A DNA stretch of 64,000 nucleotides, from NCBI RefSeq assembly GCF_022569295.1, contig NZ_JAKFIA010000001.1:2309001-2373000 (forward strand), in the 5' to 3' direction. Shown here piece by piece: positions 17,325 to 26,116 of this stretch. Origin of the DNA: Pedomonas mirosovicensis (GTDB taxonomy: Bacteria; Pseudomonadota; Alphaproteobacteria; Sphingomonadales; Sphingomonadaceae). Position 1 is the first letter of the stretch, and each line of letters starts with the position of its first letter. The notes below the pieces were generated by a model that worked only from the letters and a program-made list of their open reading frames with translations, did no database searches and was not told the origin of the DNA. A program made the position numbers and the translations under genes.

Positions 17325-17795
17325 TCAGGTATTCAGTCGCTTGCGCCTGCTGGGGAACGGCAAGGGCATCACATTGATGCCCTCTTCCCGTAACTCCTTG
17401 GCTTCCGTTAGATTAACTTCTCCGTAGATGGACCGTTCCTCGACTTCTCCAAAATGGATACGTCGGGCCTCCTCGGCGAAGTCCTCGCCCACGTAATCGA
17501 AGGTCTCTTCAACCTGGCGTTGCATCTCCGCCAGCTTGGCCAGCATCTGCTTGACCTCTTCCGGAGATTGCGGACCGGGCGCGCCCATGGGCTGCGCCCC
17601 CAAGCCCGGCTGATCCGGCTTCTGGTTGGACTTGGCCGCCACGGCAGGCGCCATCACCGCCTTTTCCACCGAGGCGTCGCCGCACAGGGGACACTCCAGC
17701 AGGCCCTTCTTCCGCTGCTTCTCGTAATCGAACGACGAGCCGAACCACGCCTCGAACACATGGCCCGCGCCACACTTGAGATCGTAAACGATCAT
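17325..17795 (-). CDS. DUF1178 family protein with N-terminal zinc-ribbon-like Cys pairs
   Basis: A 156-residue protein of the DUF1178 family (MIVYDLKCGAGHVFEAWFGS at the start). Cys8 with the CPLC pair near residue 35 suggests a small metal-binding ribbon. The C-terminal part is acidic and helical with the conserved EEARRIHFGEVEERSIYGE, ending in a basic PFPSRRKR. Function is unknown. Its ATG overlaps the stop of the nitrilase-like gene (ATGA), and it is the last gene of a comF-grxC-nit-DUF1178 run that is conserved in alphaproteobacteria. Confidence 0.9.
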   Translation of the reverse strand: MIVYDLKCGAGHVFEAWFGSSFDYEKQRKKGLLECPLCGDASVEKAVMAPAVAAKSNQKPDQPGLGAQPMGAPGPQSPEEVKQMLAKLAEMQRQVEETFDYVGEDFAEEARRIHFGEVEERSIYGEVNLTEAKELREEGINVMPLPFPSRRKRLNT

Positions 17796-18643
17796 GACTC
17801 CCGAACCTCAACCAACTCGTAAGCGCGATCATGCCGCAACGCCGGAATGCGCGCCCGCGCATCCGCCACATGAGACAGGTCCACCTGCGCGATCACGCCG
17901 CCCGGCCCCTCGCCGGCGTCGGCCAGCACCTCGCCCCACGGGGCAATGACCAGCGAATGGCCGAAGGTGGTGCGACCGTCCTTGTGCAGGCCGGTCTGGG
18001 CGGGCGCCAGAATATAGCAGCCGGTCTCGATGGCCCGCGCGCGCAGCAGGGTGTGCCAGTGGGCCTCGCCGGTCGTCCTGGTGAAGGCGGCCGGCACGGC
18101 GATCATCTGCGCGCCGGCCTGCGCCAGCGTGCGGAACAGGTGGGGAAAGCGCACGTCGTAGCAGATGCTGAAACCCAGCTGCCCCCACGGCGTTGCCGCC
18201 ACCACGGCCTCGCACCCCGGCCGGTAGCTGGCCGATTCCCGGTAGCGCTCGCCGGAGGGCAGGTCCACGTCGAACAGGTGGATCTTGTCGTAGCGGGCCC
18301 TCAGCCCGCCATCCGCGCCGATGAGGAAGGAACGGTTGGCCAGCAGGCTGTCCGGCCCGTCATCCACCACAACCGCCTGCGAGCCAAGCAGCACCCACAA
18401 TCCCAGCTCCGCCGCCAGAGACCGGGCGAGCGCCAGCGTTTCATCCGCATGCTCGGGACGGGCATTGGCGCGCAGACGCGCCTTGTTGCCATCGAGCGCG
18501 CCGGTCATCTCCGGCGTCATCACGAACTCGGCGCCGCGCGCCGCCAGATCCCGCAGCCCAGCCTCCAGCGCCGCCCGGTTCTCCTCAGGCTCGGTGCTGG
18601 ACGTCATCTGGAGGAGACCGACCGTAAAGGACGAAGTCGTCAT
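17792..18643 (-). CDS. Carbon-nitrogen hydrolase (Nit1-like, probable deaminated-glutathione amidase)
   Basis: A 283-residue nitrilase-superfamily enzyme. The catalytic triad is visible as Glu45 (TPEMTG), Lys120 (RYDKIHLFDVD) and Cys161 (ICYDVRFP). The motif YDKIHLFDVDLP and the length match the Nit1 branch, which hydrolyses deaminated glutathione formed by transaminase side reactions. The neighbour grxC, a glutathione-dependent enzyme nine bases upstream, supports a glutathione theme. Other short-chain omega-amidase activities cannot be excluded. Cytosolic. Confidence 0.9.
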   Translation of the reverse strand: MTTSSFTVGLLQMTSSTEPEENRAALEAGLRDLAARGAEFVMTPEMTGALDGNKARLRANARPEHADETLALARSLAAELGLWVLLGSQAVVVDDGPDSLLANRSFLIGADGGLRARYDKIHLFDVDLPSGERYRESASYRPGCEAVVAATPWGQLGFSICYDVRFPHLFRTLAQAGAQMIAVPAAFTRTTGEAHWHTLLRARAIETGCYILAPAQTGLHKDGRTTFGHSLVIAPWGEVLADAGEGPGGVIAQVDLSHVADARARIPALRHDRAYELVEVRES

Positions 18644-18652
18644 GCCCCGCCC

Positions 18653-18910
18653 TTACCCTGCCAGCAGGGCGTCAAGCTTGCCCTGGTCCTCCAGGAAATG
18701 GAGGTCGTCGCAGCCGCCCACGTGCTGGCCGTTAATGAAAATCTGCGGCACGGTGCTGCGCCCGCCCGCCCGCTGGCTCATGGCGGCGCGCCCCTCGGGG
18801 TCGACGGTCACGTCATATTCCTTGAACGCCACGTTCTTCTTTTCCAGAAGCCGCTTTGCCCTATGGCAGTAGGGGCAATAGTCAGCGGTGTAGATCTCGA
18901 CAGTCGCCAC
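18653..18910 (-). CDS. grxC: Glutaredoxin 3
   Basis: An 85-residue thioredoxin-fold protein with the dithiol active site CPYC (residues 12-15). It has the glutathione-binding TVP motif (RSTVPQIFINGQ) and GGCDDL near the C-terminus, all diagnostic of GrxC. It reduces disulfides and mixed glutathione disulfides in the cytosol. It lies between comF and the nitrilase-like gene and is probably co-transcribed with both. Confidence 0.96.
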   Translation of the reverse strand: MATVEIYTADYCPYCHRAKRLLEKKNVAFKEYDVTVDPEGRAAMSQRAGGRSTVPQIFINGQHVGGCDDLHFLEDQGKLDALLAG

Positions 18911-18995
18911 AGAGCACTCCTTTTAAACCGGTTACGCCATCTCTACTGATAACGCGGCCAATATGGAAAGGGGCCGCCTGCGCCGCAAGCCCGGG

Positions 18996-19787
18996 CTACG
19001 CCGCACGGGCAATGGCATGAACGAAGGCCGCCTCCCCCTCGCCCGCCGCGCTGACCCGCGCGAGCGTCGCCACCCGCACCTCCGTTGCCCCTGCCGCCAG
19101 CAGCGCCCGCGCGCAGTGGCGGGCGGTCGAGCCGGTGGTGAGCACATCGTCCACCAGAACCACGATGCGGCCCGCGATCTTGCGCCTGCCCGCCTCCGTC
19201 ACCCGGAAGGCCCCGCGCAGGTTGCGCCGGCGCTCCTCCCGGTTCAGCCCCTGCTGGGGCAGGGTGGCGCGCACGCGCGTCAGCGCATCGGGCAGCCACG
19301 GCCGGCCGGTCTCCCGCGCCAGCGCCTGCGCCAGCAGCGCCGCCTGATTGTACCCCCGCCGCCACAGCCGCCAGCGGTGGAGCGGCACCGGCACGAGCAC
19401 GATGTCCGGCTCGGCAAGCAGGCCGGAGACCGCCCGCGCCATCTGGCCCGCCAGAGTACGGGCGTGTTCCGTCCGGTCCCCGTGCTTCATCGCCAGAATC
19501 GCCTCCCGCACCGCGCCGCCATAGAGAAAGGCCGAGCGAGCGCGGGCAAACGGCGGCGGCTCCGCCAGGCAATGCGCGCACTGCCAGCCGGGGAAGGCCA
19601 CCACCCCCGGCCCCACCGGTTCCCCGCAACGGGCGCAGCCCTCCGCCTCCTCCAGAAAGCGCAAGCTTGCCCAGCAGGCCGGGCAGAAGGTGCCCTGCGT
19701 CTCGACGCCCGCGCCGCAGCCGAGGCAGCGCGGCGGCAGCACGAGATTGATGAGCCAGCGGGCAAGGATGACGACCGGGCGGCGCAT
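18996..19787 (-). CDS. comF: ComF family phosphoribosyltransferase-like protein
   Basis: A 263-residue protein. The N-terminus has a cluster of Cys pairs (CLGCGAG, CPAC, CARCGE, CAHC) likely binding zinc, and the C-terminal half is a type I PRTase fold with the PRPP loop VVLVDDVLTTGST. YNQAALLAQALA and RRRNLRGAF are typical of ComF. In naturally competent bacteria ComF assists uptake or processing of transforming DNA; in others the role is open. Divergent from the methyltransferase gene with only 57 bases between starts, so promoters overlap. Confidence 0.92.
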   Translation of the reverse strand: MRRPVVILARWLINLVLPPRCLGCGAGVETQGTFCPACWASLRFLEEAEGCARCGEPVGPGVVAFPGWQCAHCLAEPPPFARARSAFLYGGAVREAILAMKHGDRTEHARTLAGQMARAVSGLLAEPDIVLVPVPLHRWRLWRRGYNQAALLAQALARETGRPWLPDALTRVRATLPQQGLNREERRRNLRGAFRVTEAGRRKIAGRIVVLVDDVLTTGSTARHCARALLAAGATEVRVATLARVSAAGEGEAAFVHAIARAA

Positions 19788-19844
19788 GACTTTGGCACCT
19801 TATCCCTCTTGGCCCGGCCGCGTCAGCACGCCATATGGTCGAAC

Positions 19845-20768
19845 ATGACCAAGGACGCCCCTTCCGCCCCCACCGACATCGAAATGTTCGACCGCCGGCA
19901 GGTCCGTCGCCAGCGCCAGCGCGCGGCAGACTCCGGCACGTTCGTCGACTTCCTGAAGAACATGATGGTCGAGGACCTCGTGGACCGGCTGGCGCTCATC
20001 AACCGCCAGTTCACCCGCATCCTCGACCTCGGCAGTCACGACGGCCGACTGGGGCAGGCGCTCGCCGCCCGCTATCCCGATGCCAGCATCATTTACGCCG
20101 ACCCGGCGGAAGGCTGGCTGCGCGGCCGGCCGCACGCGGTTGCCTGCGACGCCGATTTCCTGCCTTTCAAGGATGAAGCGTTCGACCTCGTGGTCTCGGC
20201 GGGGCTTCTCCACTGGACCAACGACCTGCCGGGCGCGCTCATCCAGATCAACCGGGCGCTCAAGCCCGACGGGCTGTTCATGGCCGCCTTCCCCGGCGGC
20301 GACACCCTCTATGAGCTGCGCCGCGCGCTCATCGACGCCGAGGAGGAACTGACCGGCCGCGTCGCGCCGCGCGTTGCGCCGATGATCGAGGTGCGCGACG
20401 CCGGCAGCCTGCTTCAGCGGGCGAGCTTCGCCATGCCCGTGGCGGACAGCGACCATTTCACCATCACCTACGGCGACCCGCTGAAGCTCTTCGCCGAACT
20501 CCGCGCCATGGGCGAGACCAACGCGCAGGCCAGCCGCCCGCGCTCCTTCCTCCGCCGCGACGTGCTGATGCACGCCGCCGCGCTCTATGCCGAGCGCTTT
20601 GGGCTGGACGGCGGGCGTATTCCAGCAACCGTCGAGCTGATCTCGCTGCAAGGCTGGGCCCCCGGCCCCGGCCAGCCCAAGCCCCTGCGCCCTGGCTCCG
20701 CCAAGGTCCGCCTCGCCGATGCGCTGGGCGTGACGGAGCAGCCCACGGGCGATCGGGCGGGTTCATAA
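19845..20768 (+). CDS. Class I SAM methyltransferase-fold protein, NDUFAF5/BioC-like
   Basis: A 307-residue protein. The SAM-binding motif I is ILDLGSHDGRLGQALA (glycine pattern slightly altered), with a motif III region from FDLVVSAGLLHWTNDLPGAL. The N-terminal MFDRRQVRRQRQRAA and C-terminal HAAALYAERFG resemble the alphaproteobacterial NDUFAF5 family. The mitochondrial member acts as an arginine hydroxylase in complex I assembly. Several in-frame upstream codons exist, but ATG at 19845 gives the family N-terminus. Convergent with mutT. Confidence 0.86.
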   Translation: MTKDAPSAPTDIEMFDRRQVRRQRQRAADSGTFVDFLKNMMVEDLVDRLALINRQFTRILDLGSHDGRLGQALAARYPDASIIYADPAEGWLRGRPHAVACDADFLPFKDEAFDLVVSAGLLHWTNDLPGALIQINRALKPDGLFMAAFPGGDTLYELRRALIDAEEELTGRVAPRVAPMIEVRDAGSLLQRASFAMPVADSDHFTITYGDPLKLFAELRAMGETNAQASRPRSFLRRDVLMHAAALYAERFGLDGGRIPATVELISLQGWAPGPGQPKPLRPGSAKVRLADALGVTEQPTGDRAGS

Positions 20769-20816
20769 TTTCTCTTTGCAGCGGGCCTTGCCCCCCTGCG
20801 AAATATCAACCCGATC

Positions 20817-21287
20817 CTACAGCAGGCTGGCCAGCACGCCGACGAGAGGAATGTCCGCCGGAGGCATGGGCAGGCTGTAGAGTTCGCTGATTCGCACCCA
20901 GCGCACGGCCTGGTTCTCCTGCGGGCGCACCATGCCCTGCCACTTGCGGCAGGCGTAAAGCAGCATCAGGAGGTGGAAGTTCTCGTAGGGGTGGCTGGCG
21001 AAGGTAAGCGGCGCGAGGCACGAGGCGGTGGTATCGATGCCCAGCTCTTCCCGCAGCTCGCGCACGAGGGCTGCCTCGGGCTTCTCGCCCGCATCCACCT
21101 TGCCGCCGGGAAACTCCCACAGGCCCGCCATCGACTTGCCCTCCGGCCGCTGGGCGACCAGCACCCGCCCGTCCGCATCGATGAGCGCGGCGGCAACCAC
21201 GGTCACCATCGGCTTGGACGGATCGGTCAGGCCCGGAGGGGCCGGGCATTCATCAAAAGAGTCGGTGGTGTTCTCGGTGCCGAGCAT
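20817..21287 (-). CDS. mutT: 8-oxo-dGTP diphosphatase
   Basis: A 156-residue Nudix protein with the box GGKVDAGEKPEAALVRELRE followed by ELGID, and the MutT hallmark WEFPGGKV just before it. It removes oxidised guanine nucleotides from the pool and so prevents A:T to C:G mutations. The first 26 residues are poorly conserved; an internal start at MVTVVAAALIDADG would give a canonical length of 130. Neither start has a clear ribosome site. Confidence 0.92.
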   Translation of the reverse strand: MLGTENTTDSFDECPAPPGLTDPSKPMVTVVAAALIDADGRVLVAQRPEGKSMAGLWEFPGGKVDAGEKPEAALVRELREELGIDTTASCLAPLTFASHPYENFHLLMLLYACRKWQGMVRPQENQAVRWVRISELYSLPMPPADIPLVGVLASLL

Positions 21288-21489
21288 GGGAGGACCCGCC
21301 GTGTTGTTTCCGTTGTTTCATCTGGGGGCCCTAGGTTCCACAGCCTGCCGGACGTGTCGATAGCCCTCGGCCAGGCTGCGGCGATAGGCCCATGCCCGCC
21401 AAGCCTTTCTGGAAATTTAGAATAAGCGCTCAGAGTTTCTTAACGGCCCTCTGTCAGAGTGCAGCCAAAATGACGGGACAGGAGGCCTC

Positions 21490-21663
21490 ATGCGGAACAT
21501 TCATCACGCTCTGTCGCGTCTGACGCGCGACCGCTCAGGCGCGACGGCTGTGGAATACTGCCTCCTCATCGCCATCATCGCCATTGCCGTTGCCGGTCTC
21601 ATCTCCACCATGGGCGGCCACCCGGCGGACACCTTCGGGGTGATCGCCAGCCGTATCGGTTGA
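21490..21663 (+). CDS. Short Flp/Fap pilin-like protein (57 residues)
   Basis: A small gene with an excellent AGGAGG seven bases before the ATG. The protein reads MRNIHHALSRLTRDRSGA, then TAVEYCLLIAIIAIAVAGL and a short polar tail to an in-frame TGA. The Flp prepilin pattern is clear: a basic leader, Gly, then Ala-Thr-Ala-X-Glu-Tyr and a hydrophobic helix, with the prepilin peptidase cutting after the Gly and the Glu5 equivalent kept. It differs from the neighbour pilin by Cys in place of Gly after Glu-Tyr and by a tail of under 20 residues. It has its own strong terminator. It may be a minor pilin or pseudopilin. Confidence 0.8.
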   Translation: MRNIHHALSRLTRDRSGATAVEYCLLIAIIAIAVAGLISTMGGHPADTFGVIASRIG

Positions 21664-21754
21664 TACGAAAAGAAAAATCCGCGAATCACCTCCCCCGGTA
21701 GAATCGCAAGTCCATTGTTTAACAGACCAGTTTGGAAAATTACGGCAACGCCTG

Positions 21755-21784
21755 GCGCCGGGATTCAGCCCGGCGCTTTTTTTA
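21755..21784 (+). terminator. Strong intrinsic terminator after the short pilin gene
   Basis: GCGCCGGG (21755-21762) pairs perfectly with CCCGGCGC (21769-21776) across a 6-base loop, followed directly by seven T. Confidence 0.93.
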
Positions 21785-21970
21785 TTCGTTCCATCCCCTC
21801 CCCTCAGGCAAAAACGCGTTTCCGGACCGGATTCTAGATGATTAACGGCATGGGTAATGGTCTCCATTAAGAAGTTTGAAACTCCTGTCGCGGTACAAGC
21901 CCATCGTTGGCCTCGGGAAAGGCTTTACTTTGGACCCGCCACGGTTGTGGCGACCGCAAGGAGACAAACC

Positions 21971-22177
21971 ATGTCGTTCATTCGCACCACGCTGCGTAAG
22001 CTTGCTCGCGATGAAAAGGGCGCCACCGCCATCGAGTACGGCCTGATCGCTGCCCTCATCGCCGTTGTTTGCATCGCCGGCCTCTCGGCCGTCGGCAGCA
22101 GCCTGAAGAACACGCTGAACACCGTGTCCTCTGAGCTGGACAGCGCGAACAACTCGGCGACCACCACCACGCCGTAA
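21971..22177 (+). CDS. Flp family type IVb pilin
   Basis: A 68-residue prepilin: basic leader (MSFIRTTLRKLARDEKG), then ATAIEYGLIAALIAVVCIAG, the canonical Flp motif with processing after Gly17 and Glu at position 5 of the mature protein, and a Ser/Thr/Asn-rich tail. Flp subunits are assembled by the Tad secretion machinery into adhesive pili. AGGAGA precedes the ATG by six bases. No tad/cpa genes are in the window, so assembly proteins must lie elsewhere. A terminator on each side makes this a single-gene unit, as expected for a highly expressed major pilin. Confidence 0.93.
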   Translation: MSFIRTTLRKLARDEKGATAIEYGLIAALIAVVCIAGLSAVGSSLKNTLNTVSSELDSANNSATTTTP

Positions 22178-22215
22178 GGTTCGTCCTTTGGATCAGCCAT
22201 AGGCTGACCTTAAGA

Positions 22216-22249
22216 AAACGGCGGCCATTACGGCCGCCGTTTCGCTTTA
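22216..22249 (+). terminator. Intrinsic terminator after the Flp pilin gene
   Basis: ACGGCGGCC (22218-22226) pairs perfectly with GGCCGCCGT (22232-22240) across a 5-base loop, followed by a T-rich tail. Confidence 0.88.
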
Positions 22250-22287
22250 TGGGCAGGAACGACGGGCGGTTGGAGCGGGCGGTTCTC

Positions 22288-23406
22288 ATGCGATACCTGA
22301 TGCAGGAGTTACGCGTCTCGGCAGCGCTCGTGCTGCTGGTCCTCGCATACGCCGCCACGGCCTGGGGACTGCTCTCCCCGCTCGGCCGGGCAAACGACCT
22401 GTTTGCGCCCAGCTATGGGTCGCTGACGCTGCTCACCTGGGGCGTTGCGGGCGGGCTGATCTTCGTCGCCTACGCCCTGCACCTGCTGCTGGCGCGCCGC
22501 CCAGCGCGGCCGCTCATGGTGATGATGGCGGATATCCGCGCTCACCTCCTCCCCCTCGACCAGTTGCTGATGCGCCTGACGCCGCTGGTCGTGCTGACGC
22601 TTCTCCTCAACAGCTTCACAGCCCTCAAGGCGGCGATTCCCGCCTTCAAGCCCTTCGCCTACGATGCGCTGTTCGCGCACATCGACCGGCAGATCTTCGG
22701 CACGGCCCCCTGGCGGCTGACCCATGCCGTCTTCGGCTCCCCGCTCGCCAGCTGGGTGCTCCAGTTCGCCTACAACTACTGGTTCTTCCTGATGTGGATG
22801 GGCGTGATCTACGCCGCCCTCAAGACCGACTATCGGGCGTGGCGTGCCCAGTATCTCCTCGCCTTCTGCCTCACGTGGATGCTGATCGGCTCGGCGGCGG
22901 CGGTGCTTCTCTCCTCGGCCGGGCCCTGTTACTTTGGCCACGTGGTGAGCGGCCCCAACCCCTTCGCCCCGCTGATGGAGCGGCTGCACGCCCTTGATGC
23001 GGCGATCCGCGAGCAGGGCATCGGCCTTGGCATCACATCCCTCCAGGTGCAGGACATGCTGTGGCGCGGCTACCAGAGCGGCAGCGCCTCAACGGGCGCG
23101 GGCATCTCCGCCATGCCGTCGCTGCACGTGGCGACCTCCGTGCTCATGGCGCGGGCCGGCTTTGCCCTCAACCGCAAGGCGGGGCTGCTGCTCAGCCTGT
23201 TTGCGGGTCTCATCTGGATCGGCTCGGTGCACCTGGGCTGGCACTACGCCATCGACGGCCTGGTCTCCCTGCCGCTGGCGCTCCTCATCTGGGCATTTGC
23301 CGGGCGGATCGTGCGCTGGCTGAACGTCGCCGAGCCCAGCGCCCGGCAGGTTCGCACGCTGGCAAGCGCCGGAAGGCGCGGCCTGGCCGCCCGTCAATCA
23401 CCGTAG
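22288..23406 (+). CDS. PAP2-superfamily membrane phosphatase / inositol-phosphoceramide-synthase-like protein
   Basis: An inner-membrane protein of 372 residues with about six to eight hydrophobic helices. The C-terminal half has the lipid-phosphatase signature: GISAMPSLHVATS (motif with the catalytic His) and GWHYAIDG (second active-site His and Asp). The family acts on phospholipid or sphingolipid head groups; bacterial members of this branch resemble inositol phosphorylceramide synthases. Sphingolipids are typical of sphingomonads, so a role in lipid head-group transfer is plausible but unproven. The start at 22288 was preferred to ATG 22249 because the latter lies in the U-tract of the preceding terminator. 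Its end overlaps the convergent M48 gene by 13 bases. Confidence 0.83.
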   Translation: MRYLMQELRVSAALVLLVLAYAATAWGLLSPLGRANDLFAPSYGSLTLLTWGVAGGLIFVAYALHLLLARRPARPLMVMMADIRAHLLPLDQLLMRLTPLVVLTLLLNSFTALKAAIPAFKPFAYDALFAHIDRQIFGTAPWRLTHAVFGSPLASWVLQFAYNYWFFLMWMGVIYAALKTDYRAWRAQYLLAFCLTWMLIGSAAAVLLSSAGPCYFGHVVSGPNPFAPLMERLHALDAAIREQGIGLGITSLQVQDMLWRGYQSGSASTGAGISAMPSLHVATSVLMARAGFALNRKAGLLLSLFAGLIWIGSVHLGWHYAIDGLVSLPLALLIWAFAGRIVRWLNVAEPSARQVRTLASAGRRGLAARQSP

Positions 23407-24899
23407 ACGATCAGCTTCACCTTATTGCCGGGCTTCACCTCGCTAGCGTTCTGGAAGCCGTTGAGCACTAGGAAGCGATCCAGCTTGTAGTCGTCATAGG
23501 CCATGCGCTGGGCCAGCTGCTGGGCGGTCTGCCCGCGCGCGACCGTGACCACCTTGATTCGCCGCTCCTTGTATTTGGCGGCCTCCGCATCGCTCAGCTT
23601 GCGGAAGGACTGGAGCATCGACGTCAGGGCGCCCTGCGTCTGGGCGATGGACTGGGCCGCCGACTGGCTGCTGGCATAAGCCGGCGAGACGATCACGAAA
23701 TGATAGGCCTGGCTCGGCGACCACTGGAAGGCGTGGATGCTCACATCCAGCACGGCGCTGCTGGTGCTGAGCCGGGTGGCGATGGTGGCCGTCTGCATCC
23801 CGTTCATCTGGCCGTACTGCGGCTGCGGGCCCGCGCCAGCCTGGTTGTCGGTCAACTCGGTCCACACCTCCTGCAGATAGCCGCCCAGGCTCTGGCCGCT
23901 GGCAAGCGGCCCACCGGCGAACATCACCTGCACCTGACCCGGCCCGGTGGCCATCACCGCGCGCGGGCTGTTCTGAAGGGTGAAGCCCTCCGGCACGGTG
24001 AAGGTGAGCTTCAGCTGCTTGTGGGCGAAGGTGCGGCCGCGCACGAAGCCCTGCTCCGCGCTGTCGTCCACCACAAGCCCGTCGATGGCGGCCAGCAGCG
24101 CATCACGGTTGCGCGGGCGGCTGCCTGGGGCAATGCCGGTCTTTTGAGCCATCTGGCGCGCCTGCGCGACGCGATCACTGGTCAGCGGGTGGGTGCGCGC
24201 CCAGTTCGGCGTCGCTTCCTCGGCGTTGCGCCCCGTGATCTTGGCGTCGAGCTTGTCCTGCGCGTCCAGGATCGAGAGCATGTCGGGGGAGGCGTAAGGA
24301 TCGTAGCCCGCCCGGCTGATGTAGCGGATGCCGAGGCTGTCGGCCTTCAGTTCCTGATCGCGGGAATAGGAGAGCGTGTAGACCTGCGCCGCCTGCCCCG
24401 CCATCTGCGCCAGCTGGCCCGAGCCGGTGAGCACGGCCACCAGCAGGCTGCCCAGCCCGCCGAGCATCTGGGTATTGTAGCGCTTGGCGGTGTGACGGTC
24501 AGTGACGTGGCCGATCTCGTGGCCTAGCACCGAGGCCAGCTCCGCCTCGTCGTTCATCAGCGCCAGGAGCTGGCGGGAGATGTATACATAGCCGCCCGGC
24601 AGGGCGAAGGCGTTGACGACGCTGGAATCGAGCAGGGTGAAGGTGAAGGGCTCGCCCGGCGTCTCGGAGTTCTGGAGCACGCGCCCGCCGACCATCGCCA
24701 CATAACCCGAGGCCTTGTCGTCCGGGTAGGCGCCGCCGAACTCCGCCAGCAGCTTGGGATGCTCGGATTCGCCGATCGACTGCTCCTGCGAGCGCGACAT
24801 GAAGGGGGTGAAGGCGAGACTACCCGCCGGTGTGGTGCTGCAGCTTCCCAGCAGCATCGACGCCGTAACCGCCGCCAGGATTGCCTTCGTCCGTGCCAT
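23394..24899 (-). CDS. M48 family metalloprotease lipoprotein with C-terminal LysM-like region
   Basis: A 501-residue protein. The signal peptide ends in the lipobox LLGSC (Cys20), so it is a periplasmic lipoprotein. The zinc site HEIGH (127-131) and downstream DQELKADSLG (third ligand Glu) define a BepA/LoiP-like M48 protease, involved in outer-membrane protein quality control. The C-terminal region (from about 440, VVTVARGQTAQQLAQRMAYD to VKPGNKVKLIVYG) resembles a LysM module. An AAAGG precedes the ATG. The leader contains five tandem pentanucleotides. Confidence 0.93.
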   Translation of the reverse strand: MARTKAILAAVTASMLLGSCSTTPAGSLAFTPFMSRSQEQSIGESEHPKLLAEFGGAYPDDKASGYVAMVGGRVLQNSETPGEPFTFTLLDSSVVNAFALPGGYVYISRQLLALMNDEAELASVLGHEIGHVTDRHTAKRYNTQMLGGLGSLLVAVLTGSGQLAQMAGQAAQVYTLSYSRDQELKADSLGIRYISRAGYDPYASPDMLSILDAQDKLDAKITGRNAEEATPNWARTHPLTSDRVAQARQMAQKTGIAPGSRPRNRDALLAAIDGLVVDDSAEQGFVRGRTFAHKQLKLTFTVPEGFTLQNSPRAVMATGPGQVQVMFAGGPLASGQSLGGYLQEVWTELTDNQAGAGPQPQYGQMNGMQTATIATRLSTSSAVLDVSIHAFQWSPSQAYHFVIVSPAYASSQSAAQSIAQTQGALTSMLQSFRKLSDAEAAKYKERRIKVVTVARGQTAQQLAQRMAYDDYKLDRFLVLNGFQNASEVKPGNKVKLIVYGD

Positions 24900-24920
24900 C
24901 GCGACCTTTCCCCTCCTCGC

Positions 24921-24945
24921 CTTGCCTTGCCTTGCCTTGCCTTGC
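24921..24945. repeat. Five copies of the pentanucleotide CTTGC
   Basis: A perfect (CTTGC)5 tract, read as (GCAAG)5 in the M48 gene transcript, starting 22 bases upstream of its start codon. The repeat carries AAGG-like cores on the sense strand. Confidence 0.95.
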
Positions 24946-25074
24946 CTGCGTGCCCTTGCCGGGTTCGGCCCGGCAGGAGAGCAAATTATGCAAAGATTAG
25001 AACGAATGAGAAGCCTTACCGCCCCGTGGGCCCTTCCCCCGGCTTGCCGCAACAGAATAATTACGGCAATGCAA

Positions 25075-25103
25075 AGCCTTGCCCGGAGACTCCGGGCAAG
25101 GCT
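25075..25103 (-). terminator. Terminator hairpin after accA
   Basis: A perfect 13-bp stem (25075-25087 with 25091-25103) and a 3-base loop lie 26 bases after the accA stop. The U-tract on the minus strand is short (TTTGCATT). Confidence 0.8.
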
Positions 25104-25129
25104 CAACGATCAGCACAAACGGGATGGGC

Positions 25130-26080
25130 TCAAAGGCCAGCGCGGCCGATGGCGAGAAACTTCTCGCGCCGGTCGGCCTTGATCTCGGCGCGGCTGAGGC
25201 CGGTGAGCTGGTTCAGCTCGCGCTCTAGCACATTGCCGAGATTGTTGATGGCCGTCTTCGGGTCGCGGTGCGCGCCGCCCAGCGGCTCGGGCACGATGCC
25301 GTCGATAACGCCCAGCGTCGCCAGATCCTGCGCCGTCAGCTTCATCGCCTCGGCGGCCTCCGCCGCCTTGTCGGCCGTGCGCCACAGGATGGAGGCGCAG
25401 CCCTCGGGCGAAATCACGGCGTAGATGGCGTGTTCCATCATCAGCACCCGGTTGGCCGCGGCCAGCGCGATCGCGCCGCCCGAGCCGCCCTCGCCCACGA
25501 TGCAGGAGACCAGCGGCACCTCGACGTTGAGGCAGGCCTCGGTGGAGCGGGCGATGGCCTCGGCCTGGCCGCGCTCTTCCGCCTGCACGCCTGGGAATGC
25601 GCCCGGCGTGTCCACAAGAGTGAGGATGGGCAGGCCAAAGCGGTCCGCCATCTGCATCAGGCGGATGGCCTTGCGGTAGCCTTCGGGCTTGGCCATGCCG
25701 AAGTTGTGCTTGATGCGCGAGGCGGTGTCGTTGCCCTTCTCATGGCCGATGACCATGACGGACTGGCCCCGGAACCGGCCCATGCCGCCGATAATGGCCG
25801 AATCCTCGGCAAAGGCACGATCGCCTGCCAGCGGCGTGAAGTCGTCGATCAGCCCCGCCACGATGTCGCGGAAGTGGGGCCGGTTCGGATGCCGCGCGAC
25901 CATCGCCTTCTGCCACGGGGTCAGGTTGGCGTAGGTGGTCTTCAGCAGCTTGTCGACCTTGGCCTGAAGCTTGCTGATCTCCGCGCCGATGTCCACGCGC
26001 CCGGCGGCACCGGCCTGAAGTTCGGCAATCTTCGCCTCCAGTTCGGCGATGGGGCGTTCAAAGTCGAGAAAAGTCACCAT
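25130..26080 (-). CDS. accA: Acetyl-CoA carboxylase carboxyltransferase subunit alpha
   Basis: A 316-residue subunit that, with AccD, transfers the carboxyl group from biotin to acetyl-CoA, the first step of fatty acid synthesis. Family hallmarks are [18 protein letters not shown] at the N-terminus, [20 protein letters not shown], and the oxyanion-hole glycines in [20 protein letters not shown] and [15 protein letters not shown]. Full length. It lies 36 bases downstream of xerD on the same strand and is probably the last gene of that run; the hairpin after it closes the unit. Confidence 0.97.
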   Translation of the reverse strand: MVTFLDFERPIAELEAKIAELQAGAAGRVDIGAEISKLQAKVDKLLKTTYANLTPWQKAMVARHPNRPHFRDIVAGLIDDFTPLAGDRAFAEDSAIIGGMGRFRGQSVMVIGHEKGNDTASRIKHNFGMAKPEGYRKAIRLMQMADRFGLPILTLVDTPGAFPGVQAEERGQAEAIARSTEACLNVEVPLVSCIVGEGGSGGAIALAAANRVLMMEHAIYAVISPEGCASILWRTADKAAEAAEAMKLTAQDLATLGVIDGIVPEPLGGAHRDPKTAINNLGNVLERELNQLTGLSRAEIKADRREKFLAIGRAGL

Positions 26081-26116
26081 GTTCCGGTCAATTACTCACC
26101 TCAGAAGCGGGCGACG

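Noticed and set aside
24921-24945. Pentanucleotide tract as a CRISPR-like array
   Set aside because: Units are 5 bases with no spacers; it is a simple sequence repeat.
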